This document shows positions 24,763-31,934 of a stretch of 41,589 nt of DNA, in pieces. This DNA comes from Streptomyces sp. MBT65 (lineage in GTDB: Bacteria; Actinomycetota; Actinomycetes; Streptomycetales; Streptomycetaceae), in contig NZ_JAENRY010000085.1 in NCBI RefSeq assembly GCF_016612545.1, forward strand, positions 8,987 to 50,575, in the 5' to 3' direction. Each line of letters starts with the position of its first letter. The stretch's first letter is position 1. The translations under genes and the position numbers were made by a program. Under the pieces are notes generated by a model. The model ran no database searches and was not told where the DNA came from. It was given only the letters and a program-made list of their open reading frames with translations.

Positions 24763-25635
24763 GTGAGCGAGGCTCGTTCGGGCACCGGCGCCGGTGCACC
24801 CACTGTTCTCCGCATGATCCTCGGCCGACGGCTGCAGGACCGGCGGCAGGGTGCGGGCGTGTCCCTGGAGAGCGCCGCCAAGGCCCTGCGGGTGACCTCC
24901 CTGACCATCCGCCGGCTGGAGAAGGCCGAGGTCGGCCTCAAACCGCTCTACGTCGAGAAGCTGCTGGAGACCTACGGCGCCGACCGCCAGGAGATCGAGG
25001 AGTTCGTCGCCCTCGCCGAACGGGCCAACGAGCCCGGCTGGTGGCACGCCTACCGCGATGTGCTGCCCGGCTGGTTCACCGCGTACGTGAGCCTGGAGAC
25101 CGGCGCCAGGACCCTGCGCACCTATGAGCCGCACTACGTCACGGGACTCCTCCAGACGTACGACTACGCGCGGGGCGTGCTGAGCGGCGGCTTCCCGAAC
25201 GACAACGACGAGGATCTCGAACGGCGGGTGCAGTTACGTCTGCGCCGGCAGAGTCTGCTGGAGAGGCCGGACGCGCCCACGCTGTGGGCGGTGCTGGAAG
25301 AAGCCGTGCTCCACCGGGTGGTGGGCGGTCCCGCGGTCATGCGGGACCAGATAGACCGGCTCCTCGAGGTTTCGGAACTGGACCACGTCAGTGTCGACAT
25401 CGTCCCGTTCTCGGCGGGTGCCCACGTCGGGGCGTGCGCACCCTTCACCTATTTCCGGTTCAGGGAACCGGAGCTGCCCGACGTCGTCTACAGCGAGATC
25501 CTCTCCGCCTCCATGTACCTGGACCAGCGATCCGATGTCGTGGCCCATCTGGAAGCGCACAACAGGATGTCGCTGCTGACCTCCTCCGCGGACAGCAAGG
25601 CGCTCTTGAACCGCATGCGCAAGGAGTACTCATGA
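24763..25635 (+). CDS. WhiJ-like XRE regulator (HTH plus DUF5753)
   Basis: 290 residues. The N-terminal helix-turn-helix includes LGRRLQDRRQGAGVSLESAA and LRVTSLTIRRLEKAEVGLKP. The C-terminal DUF5753 domain carries YEPHYVTGLLQTYDYARGVL and the late PFSAGAHVGACAPFTYFRF. The GTG at 24763 has AGGAGG six bases before it. The ATGA overlap with the DUF397 gene shows translational coupling. WhiJ systems of Streptomyces pair such a DNA-binding protein with a small DUF397 partner and an RsbW-like ATPase, and influence development. All three parts are adjacent here, so membership in that class is well supported; the specific target is not known. Confidence 0.93.
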   Translation: MSEARSGTGAGAPTVLRMILGRRLQDRRQGAGVSLESAAKALRVTSLTIRRLEKAEVGLKPLYVEKLLETYGADRQEIEEFVALAERANEPGWWHAYRDVLPGWFTAYVSLETGARTLRTYEPHYVTGLLQTYDYARGVLSGGFPNDNDEDLERRVQLRLRRQSLLERPDAPTLWAVLEEAVLHRVVGGPAVMRDQIDRLLEVSELDHVSVDIVPFSAGAHVGACAPFTYFRFREPELPDVVYSEILSASMYLDQRSDVVAHLEAHNRMSLLTSSADSKALLNRMRKEYS

Positions 25636-25883
25636 CCACCACCGACGACAAGGTCTACAACGGGATGCCCGCGTCGAACCTCGGCGAGCAGGGCTGGGAG
25701 TGCCCCTGGAGCGGTCCCAACGGGGGTCAGTGCGTGGAGACGAAGCAACTGGCCGACGGGCGCGTCGCGTTGCGCCAGTCGACCGATCCCGCCGGACCCG
25801 CGCTGATCTACACGCCCCAGGAGATGGCCGCGTTCGTCGACGGGGTCAAGCGGGGCCTGGCCGACCATCTGATGGCCGGCTGA
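25632..25883 (+). CDS. DUF397 small protein, partner of the WhiJ-like regulator
   Basis: 83 residues. The domain shows WECPWSGPNGGQCVETKQLA, then ALRQSTDPAGPALIYTPQEM and AAFVDGVKRGLAD. These fit the DUF397 pattern (W-x-K/S-S-x-N/C-V-E, R-D-S-x-P-x-G, W-x-F), although the usual first part is altered. Its ATG overlaps the regulator stop. In characterised WhiJ-type pairs the small protein opposes or modulates the DNA-binding partner. That role is carried over from the family, not shown here. Confidence 0.9.
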   Translation: MTTTDDKVYNGMPASNLGEQGWECPWSGPNGGQCVETKQLADGRVALRQSTDPAGPALIYTPQEMAAFVDGVKRGLADHLMAG

Positions 25884-25967
25884 ACCAGAGCACGGGCGTG
25901 GGGACTTGAAGCCGACTCGGCTGCGACCTGCCCGAGACGCCGACGTACACCTATTGAGAGGGAGAGC

Positions 25968-26795
25968 ATGACCAACGCCCACGCCGCGCGGGACATCGAC
26001 ACCAGCAGGCCGCACTCCGCCCGCATGTACGACTACTACCTGGGCGGCAAGGACCACTTCGAGGTCGACAAGCAGGCCGCCGAGGCGGTCTCGAACATCT
26101 TCACCGGTGTCTTCGTCGCCGCCCGGGAGAACCGCGCGTTCATGCACCGCGCGACCCGTGTCCTCGCCCAGGAGCACGGCATCCGCCAGTGGCTCGACAT
26201 CGGCACGGGCATCCCCACCGAGCCGAATCTGCACCAGGTCGCCCAGTCCGTGGTGCCCGAGGCCCGGGTGGTCTACGCCGACAACGACCCCCTGGTCCTG
26301 AAGTACGCCGAGCGCCTGATGCGCAGCACCAAGCAGGGCCGCACCGCGTACGTCCAGGCGGACGTCAACGACCCCGAGACACTCCTCAACTCCCCCGAAG
26401 TCGCCGAGGTACTCGACTTCGACCAGCCGATCGCGCTGTCCCTGAACGCGCTGCTGCACTTCGTCACCGACGAGCAGGACCCGTACGGGATCGTGGACCG
26501 ACTGCTGTCGGTCCTGCCGTCGGGCAGCGCCCTGGCGATCAGCCATGTCACCGCGGACTTCGACCCCGAGCCCTGGGCGAAGGTCGTCGCGATCTACGAG
26601 GAGGGCGGGACGTCGGTGAAGGTTCGTACCCGGGACGAGGTCGCGCGTTTCTTCACCGGGCTCGATCTGCTCGACCCGGGCCTCGCCGTCGGCCACCGCT
26701 GGCGCCCCGACCCGGTGAGCGAGGACCGTGACGAGGCGGACGCGCCCACGGACGCCAAGGTCAGCCTGTGGACCGGGGTGGGCATCAAGCGGTAG
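25968..26795 (+). CDS. SAM-dependent methyltransferase, DUF574 family (second copy)
   Basis: 275 residues. It has the same architecture as the methyltransferase at 21731-22546: TSRPHSARMYDYYLGGKDHF, WLDIGTGIPTEPNLHQVAQS, VVYADNDPLVLKYAERL, and LNALLHFVTDEQDPYGIVD. The two differ in many places, so they are old paralogues, not a recent copy. GAGAGGGAGAGC precedes ATG 25968. It follows the WhiJ/DUF397 pair by 84 bp on the same strand and may share its transcript. The methyl acceptor is unknown. Confidence 0.92.
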   Translation: MTNAHAARDIDTSRPHSARMYDYYLGGKDHFEVDKQAAEAVSNIFTGVFVAARENRAFMHRATRVLAQEHGIRQWLDIGTGIPTEPNLHQVAQSVVPEARVVYADNDPLVLKYAERLMRSTKQGRTAYVQADVNDPETLLNSPEVAEVLDFDQPIALSLNALLHFVTDEQDPYGIVDRLLSVLPSGSALAISHVTADFDPEPWAKVVAIYEEGGTSVKVRTRDEVARFFTGLDLLDPGLAVGHRWRPDPVSEDRDEADAPTDAKVSLWTGVGIKR

Positions 26796-26817
26796 CCCCG
26801 CCATGGGGAGCGGGCCA

Positions 26818-26851
26818 CGTTACGTGCGGGCCCAACGGCGTTACGTGCGGG
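26818..26851 (+). repeat. 13-bp direct repeat pair
   Basis: CGTTACGTGCGGG occurs perfectly at 26818-26830 and 26839-26851, 21 bp apart (two helical turns), in the interval before the GH5 gene. This may be an activator or repressor site. Confidence 0.65.
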
Positions 26852-26898
26852 AAACCTTGACGAGGGCGGTGCCGGATGCCACGATTCCGGCGCCGCCA

Positions 26899-26942
26899 TG
26901 TTTGCGTAAACATTCGGATGGAGCAGCGTGTTTACGCAAACA
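26899..26942. promoter_or_regulatory. Two LacI-like operator boxes upstream of GH5 gene
   Basis: TGTTTGCGTAAACA (26899-26912) and its exact reverse complement TGTTTACGCAAACA (26929-26942) lie 30 bp apart. Each is nearly palindromic with a central CG, as in LacI/GalR-family sites. It differs from the CebR box TGGGAGCGCTCCCA. The rest of this 355-bp interval (26796-27150) shows no gene. Confidence 0.7.
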
Positions 26943-27150
26943 TCCTCGCGCGGCCGGTGACGGAGAGAGGGAGGAGGCCACCGGCGAGCAGCGCCCACCA
27001 CGCCTGCACTCCCCCAACTCCACCGAGCCCACCGGGATTTGGGACGACGAGCCGATGTCATCCGTCCCGCCCGGTATCTGTTCCGACGGCCGCTCAGCCG
27101 CGCGCAGGCCTCGCCATGCGCCGAGTCGCCATTCCTGAAAGGGCAAGTCG

Positions 27151-28194
27151 ATGCGCACCATCCCCGCCAGAACCCGTCTGCGGGCCACCTTCGTGGCCGT
27201 CGCGATCGCCGCGGTCACCGGCACCACGCTGGCCGGCAGCCCCGCCTCCGCCACGCCGAGCACGAACACGTCCCAGTTCAAGGGCGTCAACTGGGCCGAC
27301 CCGCGCGACAATTACGCCGACGACCCGGTCGTCCTGTCCGGACTGTCGCTCACCGACACCTACGCCCAGACGTACGCCAAGGCGACCCGCGTCATCGCGG
27401 CGTTCCGCGCCAACCTCGGCGCCAACACGGTGCGGCTGCCCATCAACCCGTACACGGTGAACGGCAGTTACTGGAAGTCGTACCGCGGTGTCATCGACGC
27501 GGCGACGGCGCAGGGCTTCAAGGTCATCGTCTCCTACTGGGAGGGGACGGGCGCCAACAAGGACGGCTTCATCGACGACCCGGCCACGTACTGGCCCATG
27601 TGGGACACCGTGGTGAAGGCGTACCGGCACAACGAGCGCGTCTACTTCGAGCCGATGAACGAGCCGCACGGCTACACCGACGCCGAGTGGGCCGACCTCG
27701 CCGCCAAGTGGCTGGACACCTACCGCTCGGTGCCGCGCAACCGGGTCTTCGTCAGCGGCGCCGGCTACAACGACCACGTCACCACGGTCTGTGCCGACCC
27801 GCGCCTGAAGGGCACTTACCTCTCCCTCCACCACTACGGCTTCTGGAAGGACTACGCCACCTACGACCAGTGGGTGAGCGACCTCAAGGTACGTCTCGGC
27901 GACTGCGCGAACCGCACCGTGGCCGACGAGTTCGGCGCCCCGATGACCACGGGCCTGAACTACAACGTGCCGACGCCCGCCGACAATTCGGTCAACTTCA
28001 TCCAGGCCGACACCGACACCTTCCGCAAGCTCGGCATGGGGTCCGTGTACTGGCCGGGGCTGCGCACCGACGACACGTACTCGATCCAGAAGCTCATCGG
28101 CGACGCGGCCCGCCCCTGGCTGGTCACCACCAACCAGTCCGGCGCCGACCGCCTGGCCTGGGCCTGGGGACGCGGCAAGCCCGTGAAGTCCTGA
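27151..28194 (+). CDS. Secreted GH5 glycoside hydrolase (cellulase family)
   Basis: 347 residues with a signal peptide (RLRATFVAVAIAAVTGTTLA) and a likely cleavage after ASA near residue 34. The (beta/alpha)8 GH5 fold is shown by the acid/base E171 in FEPMNEPHG and the nucleophile E260 in VADEFGAP, plus TVRLPINPYTV and SLHHYGFW. There is no carbohydrate-binding module. GH5 covers endoglucanases, mannanases and related enzymes, so the polymer is not certain. AAAGGG lies before the ATG at 27151. Two LacI-like boxes in the promoter suggest sugar-induced expression. A hairpin terminator follows. Confidence 0.9.
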   Translation: MRTIPARTRLRATFVAVAIAAVTGTTLAGSPASATPSTNTSQFKGVNWADPRDNYADDPVVLSGLSLTDTYAQTYAKATRVIAAFRANLGANTVRLPINPYTVNGSYWKSYRGVIDAATAQGFKVIVSYWEGTGANKDGFIDDPATYWPMWDTVVKAYRHNERVYFEPMNEPHGYTDAEWADLAAKWLDTYRSVPRNRVFVSGAGYNDHVTTVCADPRLKGTYLSLHHYGFWKDYATYDQWVSDLKVRLGDCANRTVADEFGAPMTTGLNYNVPTPADNSVNFIQADTDTFRKLGMGSVYWPGLRTDDTYSIQKLIGDAARPWLVTTNQSGADRLAWAWGRGKPVKS

Positions 28195-28213
28195 ACCGAC
28201 GGCCTGATCCGAT

Positions 28214-28256
28214 GCCCTGATCCGTGCCCGCATCCCAACGGGGCACGGATCAGGGC
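28214..28256. terminator. Hairpin terminator after GH5 gene
   Basis: A 16-bp perfect stem, GCCCTGATCCGTGCCC (28214-28229) with its complement at 28241-28256, and an 11-base loop. It lies between convergent genes and can serve both. Confidence 0.85.
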
Positions 28257-28277
28257 GCGTTCGGCATGCACTCAGGG

Positions 28278-28691
28278 TCAGGCGTCTCCCGCCCTGACGC
28301 CCGCGACCTGACGCATTTCCGAGATTCTGCCGTCGGTGAGGGTGAAGACGGCCATCACCCGGAGTTCCCGCCTGCCGTCCGCCGCACCTTCGCGGTCTCG
28401 TCCGTGGATCAGGATGTCGTACTCGACGACGACGTCGTCCCCCGACTCCAGGTACGTGTAGTACGGCTCGCGGATCTCGACCTCCGCGTACTGCTCGGGA
28501 TAGATCCCGAAGTGCTTCCGCAGCTCGTCGATTCCGGCGGCCCTGACCTGACCACCGGTGACGATGCGTGCGTCGTCCGCCCAGAACCGGTGAATGTCGT
28601 CGAGGGTGCCGTGGTTCTCGGCGTCGCACAGGCCGGATATCCACGTGTACATACCGTGGAAGAAATCCCGATGACGCACAGTCGCATTCAT
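28278..28691 (-). CDS. SnoaL/NTF2-like small protein
   Basis: 137 residues with the cone-shaped NTF2-like fold pattern: an N-terminal helix (HRDFFHGMYTWISGLCDAEN), FWADDARIVTGGQVRAAGID, YYTYLESGDDVVVEYDI, and a last strand pair (ELRVMAVFTLTDGRISEMRQ). Members act as isomerases, hydrolases or polyketide cyclases, or simply bind ligands; the catalytic role here is open. ATG 28691 is used, with AAAGGAC eleven bases upstream; an ATG at 28733 would lie inside a palindrome. It is divergent from the broken SDR gene. Confidence 0.82.
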   Translation of the reverse strand: MNATVRHRDFFHGMYTWISGLCDAENHGTLDDIHRFWADDARIVTGGQVRAAGIDELRKHFGIYPEQYAEVEIREPYYTYLESGDDVVVEYDILIHGRDREGAADGRRELRVMAVFTLTDGRISEMRQVAGVRAGDA

Positions 28692-28724
28692 GGCCGGGAA
28701 CGGTCCTTTCACATCCCACAACTC

Positions 28725-28741
28725 CTTGGTCATCGACCAAG
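28725..28741. promoter_or_regulatory. Perfect palindrome upstream of SnoaL-like gene
   Basis: CTTGGTC-ATC-GACCAAG lies about 34 bp upstream of the SnoaL-like start and 40 bp before the SDR remnant. The symmetry fits a dimeric repressor site, perhaps for the TetR at 29634-30230. Confidence 0.55.
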
Positions 28742-28780
28742 ACCGGATCGAGACCGTAGCGCGCCACTTGGTCACTGCAC

Positions 28781-29583
28781 AAGGGGATCCATCGCGGCGC
28801 CTCGAAGGGATCCGGCCGGGAGTGGGCGGAGGCCGCGCTCGAGCGTGGCGACCGGGTCGCCGCGACCAGCCCTTCCGCGGCCGCCTTCGACGACCTGGTC
28901 GACAAATACGGCGATGCGGTCCTGCCGCTCCGACTCGACGTCGCCGACCGCGCGGCCTCATTCGAGGCCGTACAGACGGCAGTTGAGAGGTTCGGCGGCC
29001 TTGGCGTCGTCGCCAACAACGCGGGTTACGGCCTCTTCGGCATGACCGAGGAAGTGACCGAGCAGCAGGCCCGCGAACAGATCGACGTCAATCCGTTCGG
29101 CGCGCTGTGGGTCACCCAGGCGGTACTCCCCCACCTGCGCGCCCGCGGGTCCGGCCACATCATCCAGGTGTCCTCCATCGGCGGCGTCACCTCACTGCCC
29201 GGACTCGGCCTCTGCCACGCGTCCAAGTTCGCCCTGGAGGGCTTCAGCGCGAGCCTCGCCGCCGAGGTGAAGGGCTTCGGCATCCACGTCACCCTGATCG
29301 AGCCGGCCGGGCACGACACCGGCTGAGCGGGACCCTCCGCGGTCCAAGCCGAACGCCTTCCGGCCTACGACGACTTCCGCGGCGCCATGACGGGCATCTC
29401 CGCCCGACGCGGCGACCCGACGGCGACACTCACGGCGATCCTCACCGTCGTCGACGCGGAACAGCCCCCCTCCGGATCTTCTTCGGCCGGGGCCCGCTGG
29501 AACTTATCACCAAGGAGTACCGGGCCCGGCTCGACGAGTGGCGGGAGTGGGACGAGGTGTCCACCGCCGCGTTCGGTTCGTAG
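28781..29583 (+). pseudogene. Short-chain dehydrogenase remnant with several lesions
   Basis: Homology to an SDR runs from GASKGSGREWAEAALERGDR through VVANNAGYGLFGMTEEVTEQ and GHIIQVSSIGGVTSLPGLGL to a C-terminus ending WREWDEVSTAAFGS. No start codon lies before the nucleotide motif. The catalytic tyrosine of YxxxK is Cys (CHASK). A TGA at 29324-29326 stands where relatives have Trp, in DTG-stop-AGPSAV. In the C run near 29465-29472 one base appears lost, since the next matching stretch (LRIFFGRGPLELI) is in another frame. A partial gene call from 29042 to 29326 is possible but would lack the coenzyme site. Confidence 0.85.
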
Positions 29584-29633
29584 GGCCCGACGGCCCGCCC
29601 TCGATCACAGCGCGGCGAGCGCTACGACGCCCC

Positions 29634-30230
29634 TCAACTCCCGGCGTGCGGCCGAGGTTTGGTGGTCGGGGCGGAGCTCAGGATCTGGTCGATCCCGAAG
29701 TCGAAGCGCTCGCCGTAGTCGATCGAGAGGTAGTCCTCGAGCACCGAGTGGAGGCCGGGGAAACGCCGGGCGTCCACCGATTCCCGCGCGCGGTCGTGGA
29801 ACGCGGCTGATGTGCGGGGGCAGCCTTCGAAAAGGATCGTCACCACCCGCTCGGAAAAGGCCAGCGTGTTCGGTTCGACAGGAAAGGTACCGGCGACGAG
29901 CAGGGCGCCGTCACGGTGTCCGAGCATGGCCTGCCGCAAACGCCGGAGCAGTTCGGCCACTTGCTCGCGCCGGCCGCCGTGCGGGTTGCCCAGGTCGACC
30001 TCGCCCATGATGGATTCCGCCATCAGGCCGAGCAGTCGTTCCTTGGTCCGGATGTGCCACATGACCGTGTTCATCCGGACATCGAGTTCGGCCGCGATCG
30101 CCCGAGCGGAGAGTTTGGCGATGCCGTCCCGTTGCAGCACCTCGAACGCCGCCGACGGAAGCGACCACTCACAGGGTCGCGACCACCTCGATCTCGACGA
30201 TATACCCCTCCGCGAACAGGGTCTCCACAC
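29634..30230 (-). CDS. TetR family regulator with doubtful N-terminus
   Basis: 198 residues if read from the GTG at 30230. From about residue 23 it is a standard TetR protein (AAFEVLQRDGIAKLSARAIA, AELDVRMNTVMWHIRTKERL), with a TetR_C ligand domain ending FDFGIDQILSSAP. The first 20 residues are Arg/Ser-rich and come from the 3' end of the RidA gene in another frame. The usual lead-in to helix 1 is missing. The only later in-frame start (30140) would remove helix 1. The protein is therefore either shortened by a deletion at the RidA stop or initiated oddly. It overlaps RidA by 62 bp. Confidence 0.65.
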   Translation of the reverse strand: MWRPCSRRGISSRSRWSRPCEWSLPSAAFEVLQRDGIAKLSARAIAAELDVRMNTVMWHIRTKERLLGLMAESIMGEVDLGNPHGGRREQVAELLRRLRQAMLGHRDGALLVAGTFPVEPNTLAFSERVVTILFEGCPRTSAAFHDRARESVDARRFPGLHSVLEDYLSIDYGERFDFGIDQILSSAPTTKPRPHAGS

Positions 30231-30573
30231 CCGCGCACGTACTGGCGGGCGGCGTCTCTCCCGCTCCCCGGCAGCCGGCGATGAGCGCGATCAACTCCGC
30301 CGAGTTGTCGGTGTCGTACCCGACGAGATGGATCGTCTCCTTGATGATTTTGCCACGGCTCGAACCGCCGGCGGCAAGGACCGCGTCGATGTTCTCGTAG
30401 GCCTTGGTGAATTGGGCCGCCAGATCGCCTCGCCCGACGAGTTGCCCTTTCTCGTCCCACGCGACCTGCCCGGACGCATAGATGAGCCGGAGGTCGGGAA
30501 CGGCCAGACCGTGGGAGATCATGCCGGTGAGGGGCGGGAGTTCAGCGGGATTCAACGCAACGGGTGACGGCAT
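30169..30573 (-). CDS. RidA/YjgF-family protein lacking the conserved arginine
   Basis: 134 residues of the Rid superfamily, trimeric proteins that in the RidA subgroup hydrolyse reactive enamines and imines. Family features are HGLAVPDLRLIYASGQVAWD, YENIDAVLAAGGSSRGKIIK and the final strand YIVEIEVVATL. The segment that should read PxRxxxxV with the catalytic arginine is PPASTCAGVE, so Ser takes its place. This points to a non-RidA subgroup (Rid4-7) without imine deaminase activity. AGGAAGAAGGAAG precedes ATG 30573. It lies between an XRE-cupin gene (58 bp upstream) and the TetR gene on the same strand. Confidence 0.88.
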   Translation of the reverse strand: MPSPVALNPAELPPLTGMISHGLAVPDLRLIYASGQVAWDEKGQLVGRGDLAAQFTKAYENIDAVLAAGGSSRGKIIKETIHLVGYDTDNSAELIALIAGCRGAGETPPASTCAGVETLFAEGYIVEIEVVATL

Positions 30574-30631
30574 CGTGAGTCTTCCTTCTTCCTGGAATCA
30601 ACGATGCGCACCCCGCACGTTCACACAGAAC

Positions 30632-31231
30632 TCAGCGCGAGTCCGCCGCATTGCGACGTGACGCCGGAATGGGGTGCCGCATCGGAACGGTTGCCGCTGT
30701 CGACGCGATCAGCACGGTCACGACGGCATCGTCCTTGTTGGTGAGACGATGCTCCTTCGACGAGTCGAAATGCACCGAGTCACCGGTGTCGAGCTGAAGC
30801 GACACACCCGAGATGTCGAGAGTGATCGCCCCTGACAGCACATGCAGCCATTCCTCGCCGACATGCCGGGCGGTCTTGGTGTTCTTGCCGGCCGTCAATT
30901 CGACCCGGATGACGGACATGGTCTCCCGAGGCCCGCTCAGTACGGTGTAGCGCCCGTCCTGCCCGTCGCGCGTCATCGCCGCGTCGGCGCGCACCAGATG
31001 GAAGTCGCCCTGATCGGGTTCCTGCACCAACTCGCTGATGGATACGCCGTAGACGCGGGCGATCTGCAGCAGGCTGCCGATGGACGGCTTGCGTACACCC
31101 TTCTCGAGGCGCGAGAGATGCGCCGAGGAAATGCCGGTCTGTTCGGCCAGTGTCGTCAGGGTGATACCTCGCTCACCTCGCATGTCCTTGAGGCGTTGGG
31201 CAACCCAGAGATCAGTGTCCTCGATCGGCAT
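30632..31231 (-). CDS. XRE regulator with C-terminal cupin sensor domain
   Basis: 199 residues. An N-terminal helix-turn-helix (LKDMRGERGITLTTLAEQTG, ISSAHLSRLEKGVRKPSIGS) is joined to a cupin domain (ARHVGEEWLHVLSGAITLDI, LDTGDSVHFDSSKEHRLTNK). This architecture is common among regulators of amino-acid, polyamine or aromatic metabolism. The ATG at 31231 follows a weak GCGGGA. A palindrome lies directly upstream, consistent with self-control. It probably also governs the RidA and TetR genes that follow on the same strand. Confidence 0.92.
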   Translation of the reverse strand: MPIEDTDLWVAQRLKDMRGERGITLTTLAEQTGISSAHLSRLEKGVRKPSIGSLLQIARVYGVSISELVQEPDQGDFHLVRADAAMTRDGQDGRYTVLSGPRETMSVIRVELTAGKNTKTARHVGEEWLHVLSGAITLDISGVSLQLDTGDSVHFDSSKEHRLTNKDDAVVTVLIASTAATVPMRHPIPASRRNAADSR

Positions 31232-31246
31232 TCCCGCACAATAACA

Positions 31247-31259
31247 TGCCTCTGAGGCA
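31247..31259. promoter_or_regulatory. Palindrome at XRE-cupin promoter
   Basis: TGCCTC-T-GAGGCA, a perfect 6-bp inverted repeat with a one-base centre, 16 bp upstream of the XRE-cupin start. The position fits an autoregulatory operator. Confidence 0.55.
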
Positions 31260-31321
31260 ATAGACCGGGCCTCTCGGGTACATCGGACGGCCTCCGAACT
31301 TCCTTGTCCGTACGGGGTCGG

Positions 31322-31918
31322 CTAGACGAGTTTCAGCAGTTCCCGCTCAAGTGTCTGCGGGTTCGTCAGCAGGCCGACATGGGTGACTTCGGACAGTGCG
31401 ACGACCCGGAATCCCCGTTTCTCCGCCGAGGCGGCAATGTCGGTGAAGAGGGCCTGATCGGCGCAGTAGATGTAGGTGACCGCCCGTTCGGCGAGCACGT
31501 CCTCACTGCCCGGACCGAGCGGCTCCTCGTGGGTGAACCGCGGCATCGGTGTCAGCCGGCCCGACAGCCACGCCACCCCGTCGTCGTCCGCGCCGAGCAT
31601 CGCGGGGTCGAGCGGTGCCACCTCCCACTCGGCGGGCCCCGGCGACTCGGCGAACGCCGGCTCCAGCCACGGCAGCATCGTGAACGCCGACTCGCCGGTC
31701 ACGGGGGCGAACGCGTCCGCGTACACCACCTGGCCGACCCGCTCGGGGGCGAGCGCGGCGGCTCCCGTGATCACCATCCCGCCGTAGCTGTGCCCGACGA
31801 GGATCGCGTCCTCCACCCGCTCGAACTCCAGGAGTTCGGCGACCTCCCGCGCGTGGAGGCTCAACCCGACCTCCGGCGAGGAGAGTTGGCGCCGCTCGGC
31901 GAGGCCTTCACCATGCAT
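31322..31918 (-). pseudogene. Alpha/beta hydrolase lacking its N-terminus
   Basis: 198 residues from ATG 31918. The nucleophile elbow GHSYGG, the preceding helix AREVAELLEFERVEDAILV and the C-terminal histidine region EVTHVGLLTNPQTLERELL are normal for the family. Relatives begin about 40 residues earlier with the first strands and the oxyanion-hole loop, ending TGLGERxHLxSPEVGL. Here the match begins at EGLAERRQLSSPEVGLSLHA, immediately beside the aldolase start. The missing strands should prevent correct folding, so I treat it as a remnant. The frame itself is intact and could be called as a gene. Confidence 0.7.
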
Positions 31919-31934
31919 CGGAAAGGACGTCCCG

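Noticed and set aside
27094..29019. 641-codon open frame antisense to the GH5 gene
   Set aside because: Shadow of a well-supported secreted hydrolase. It also crosses the terminator and the SnoaL-like gene in the wrong frame.
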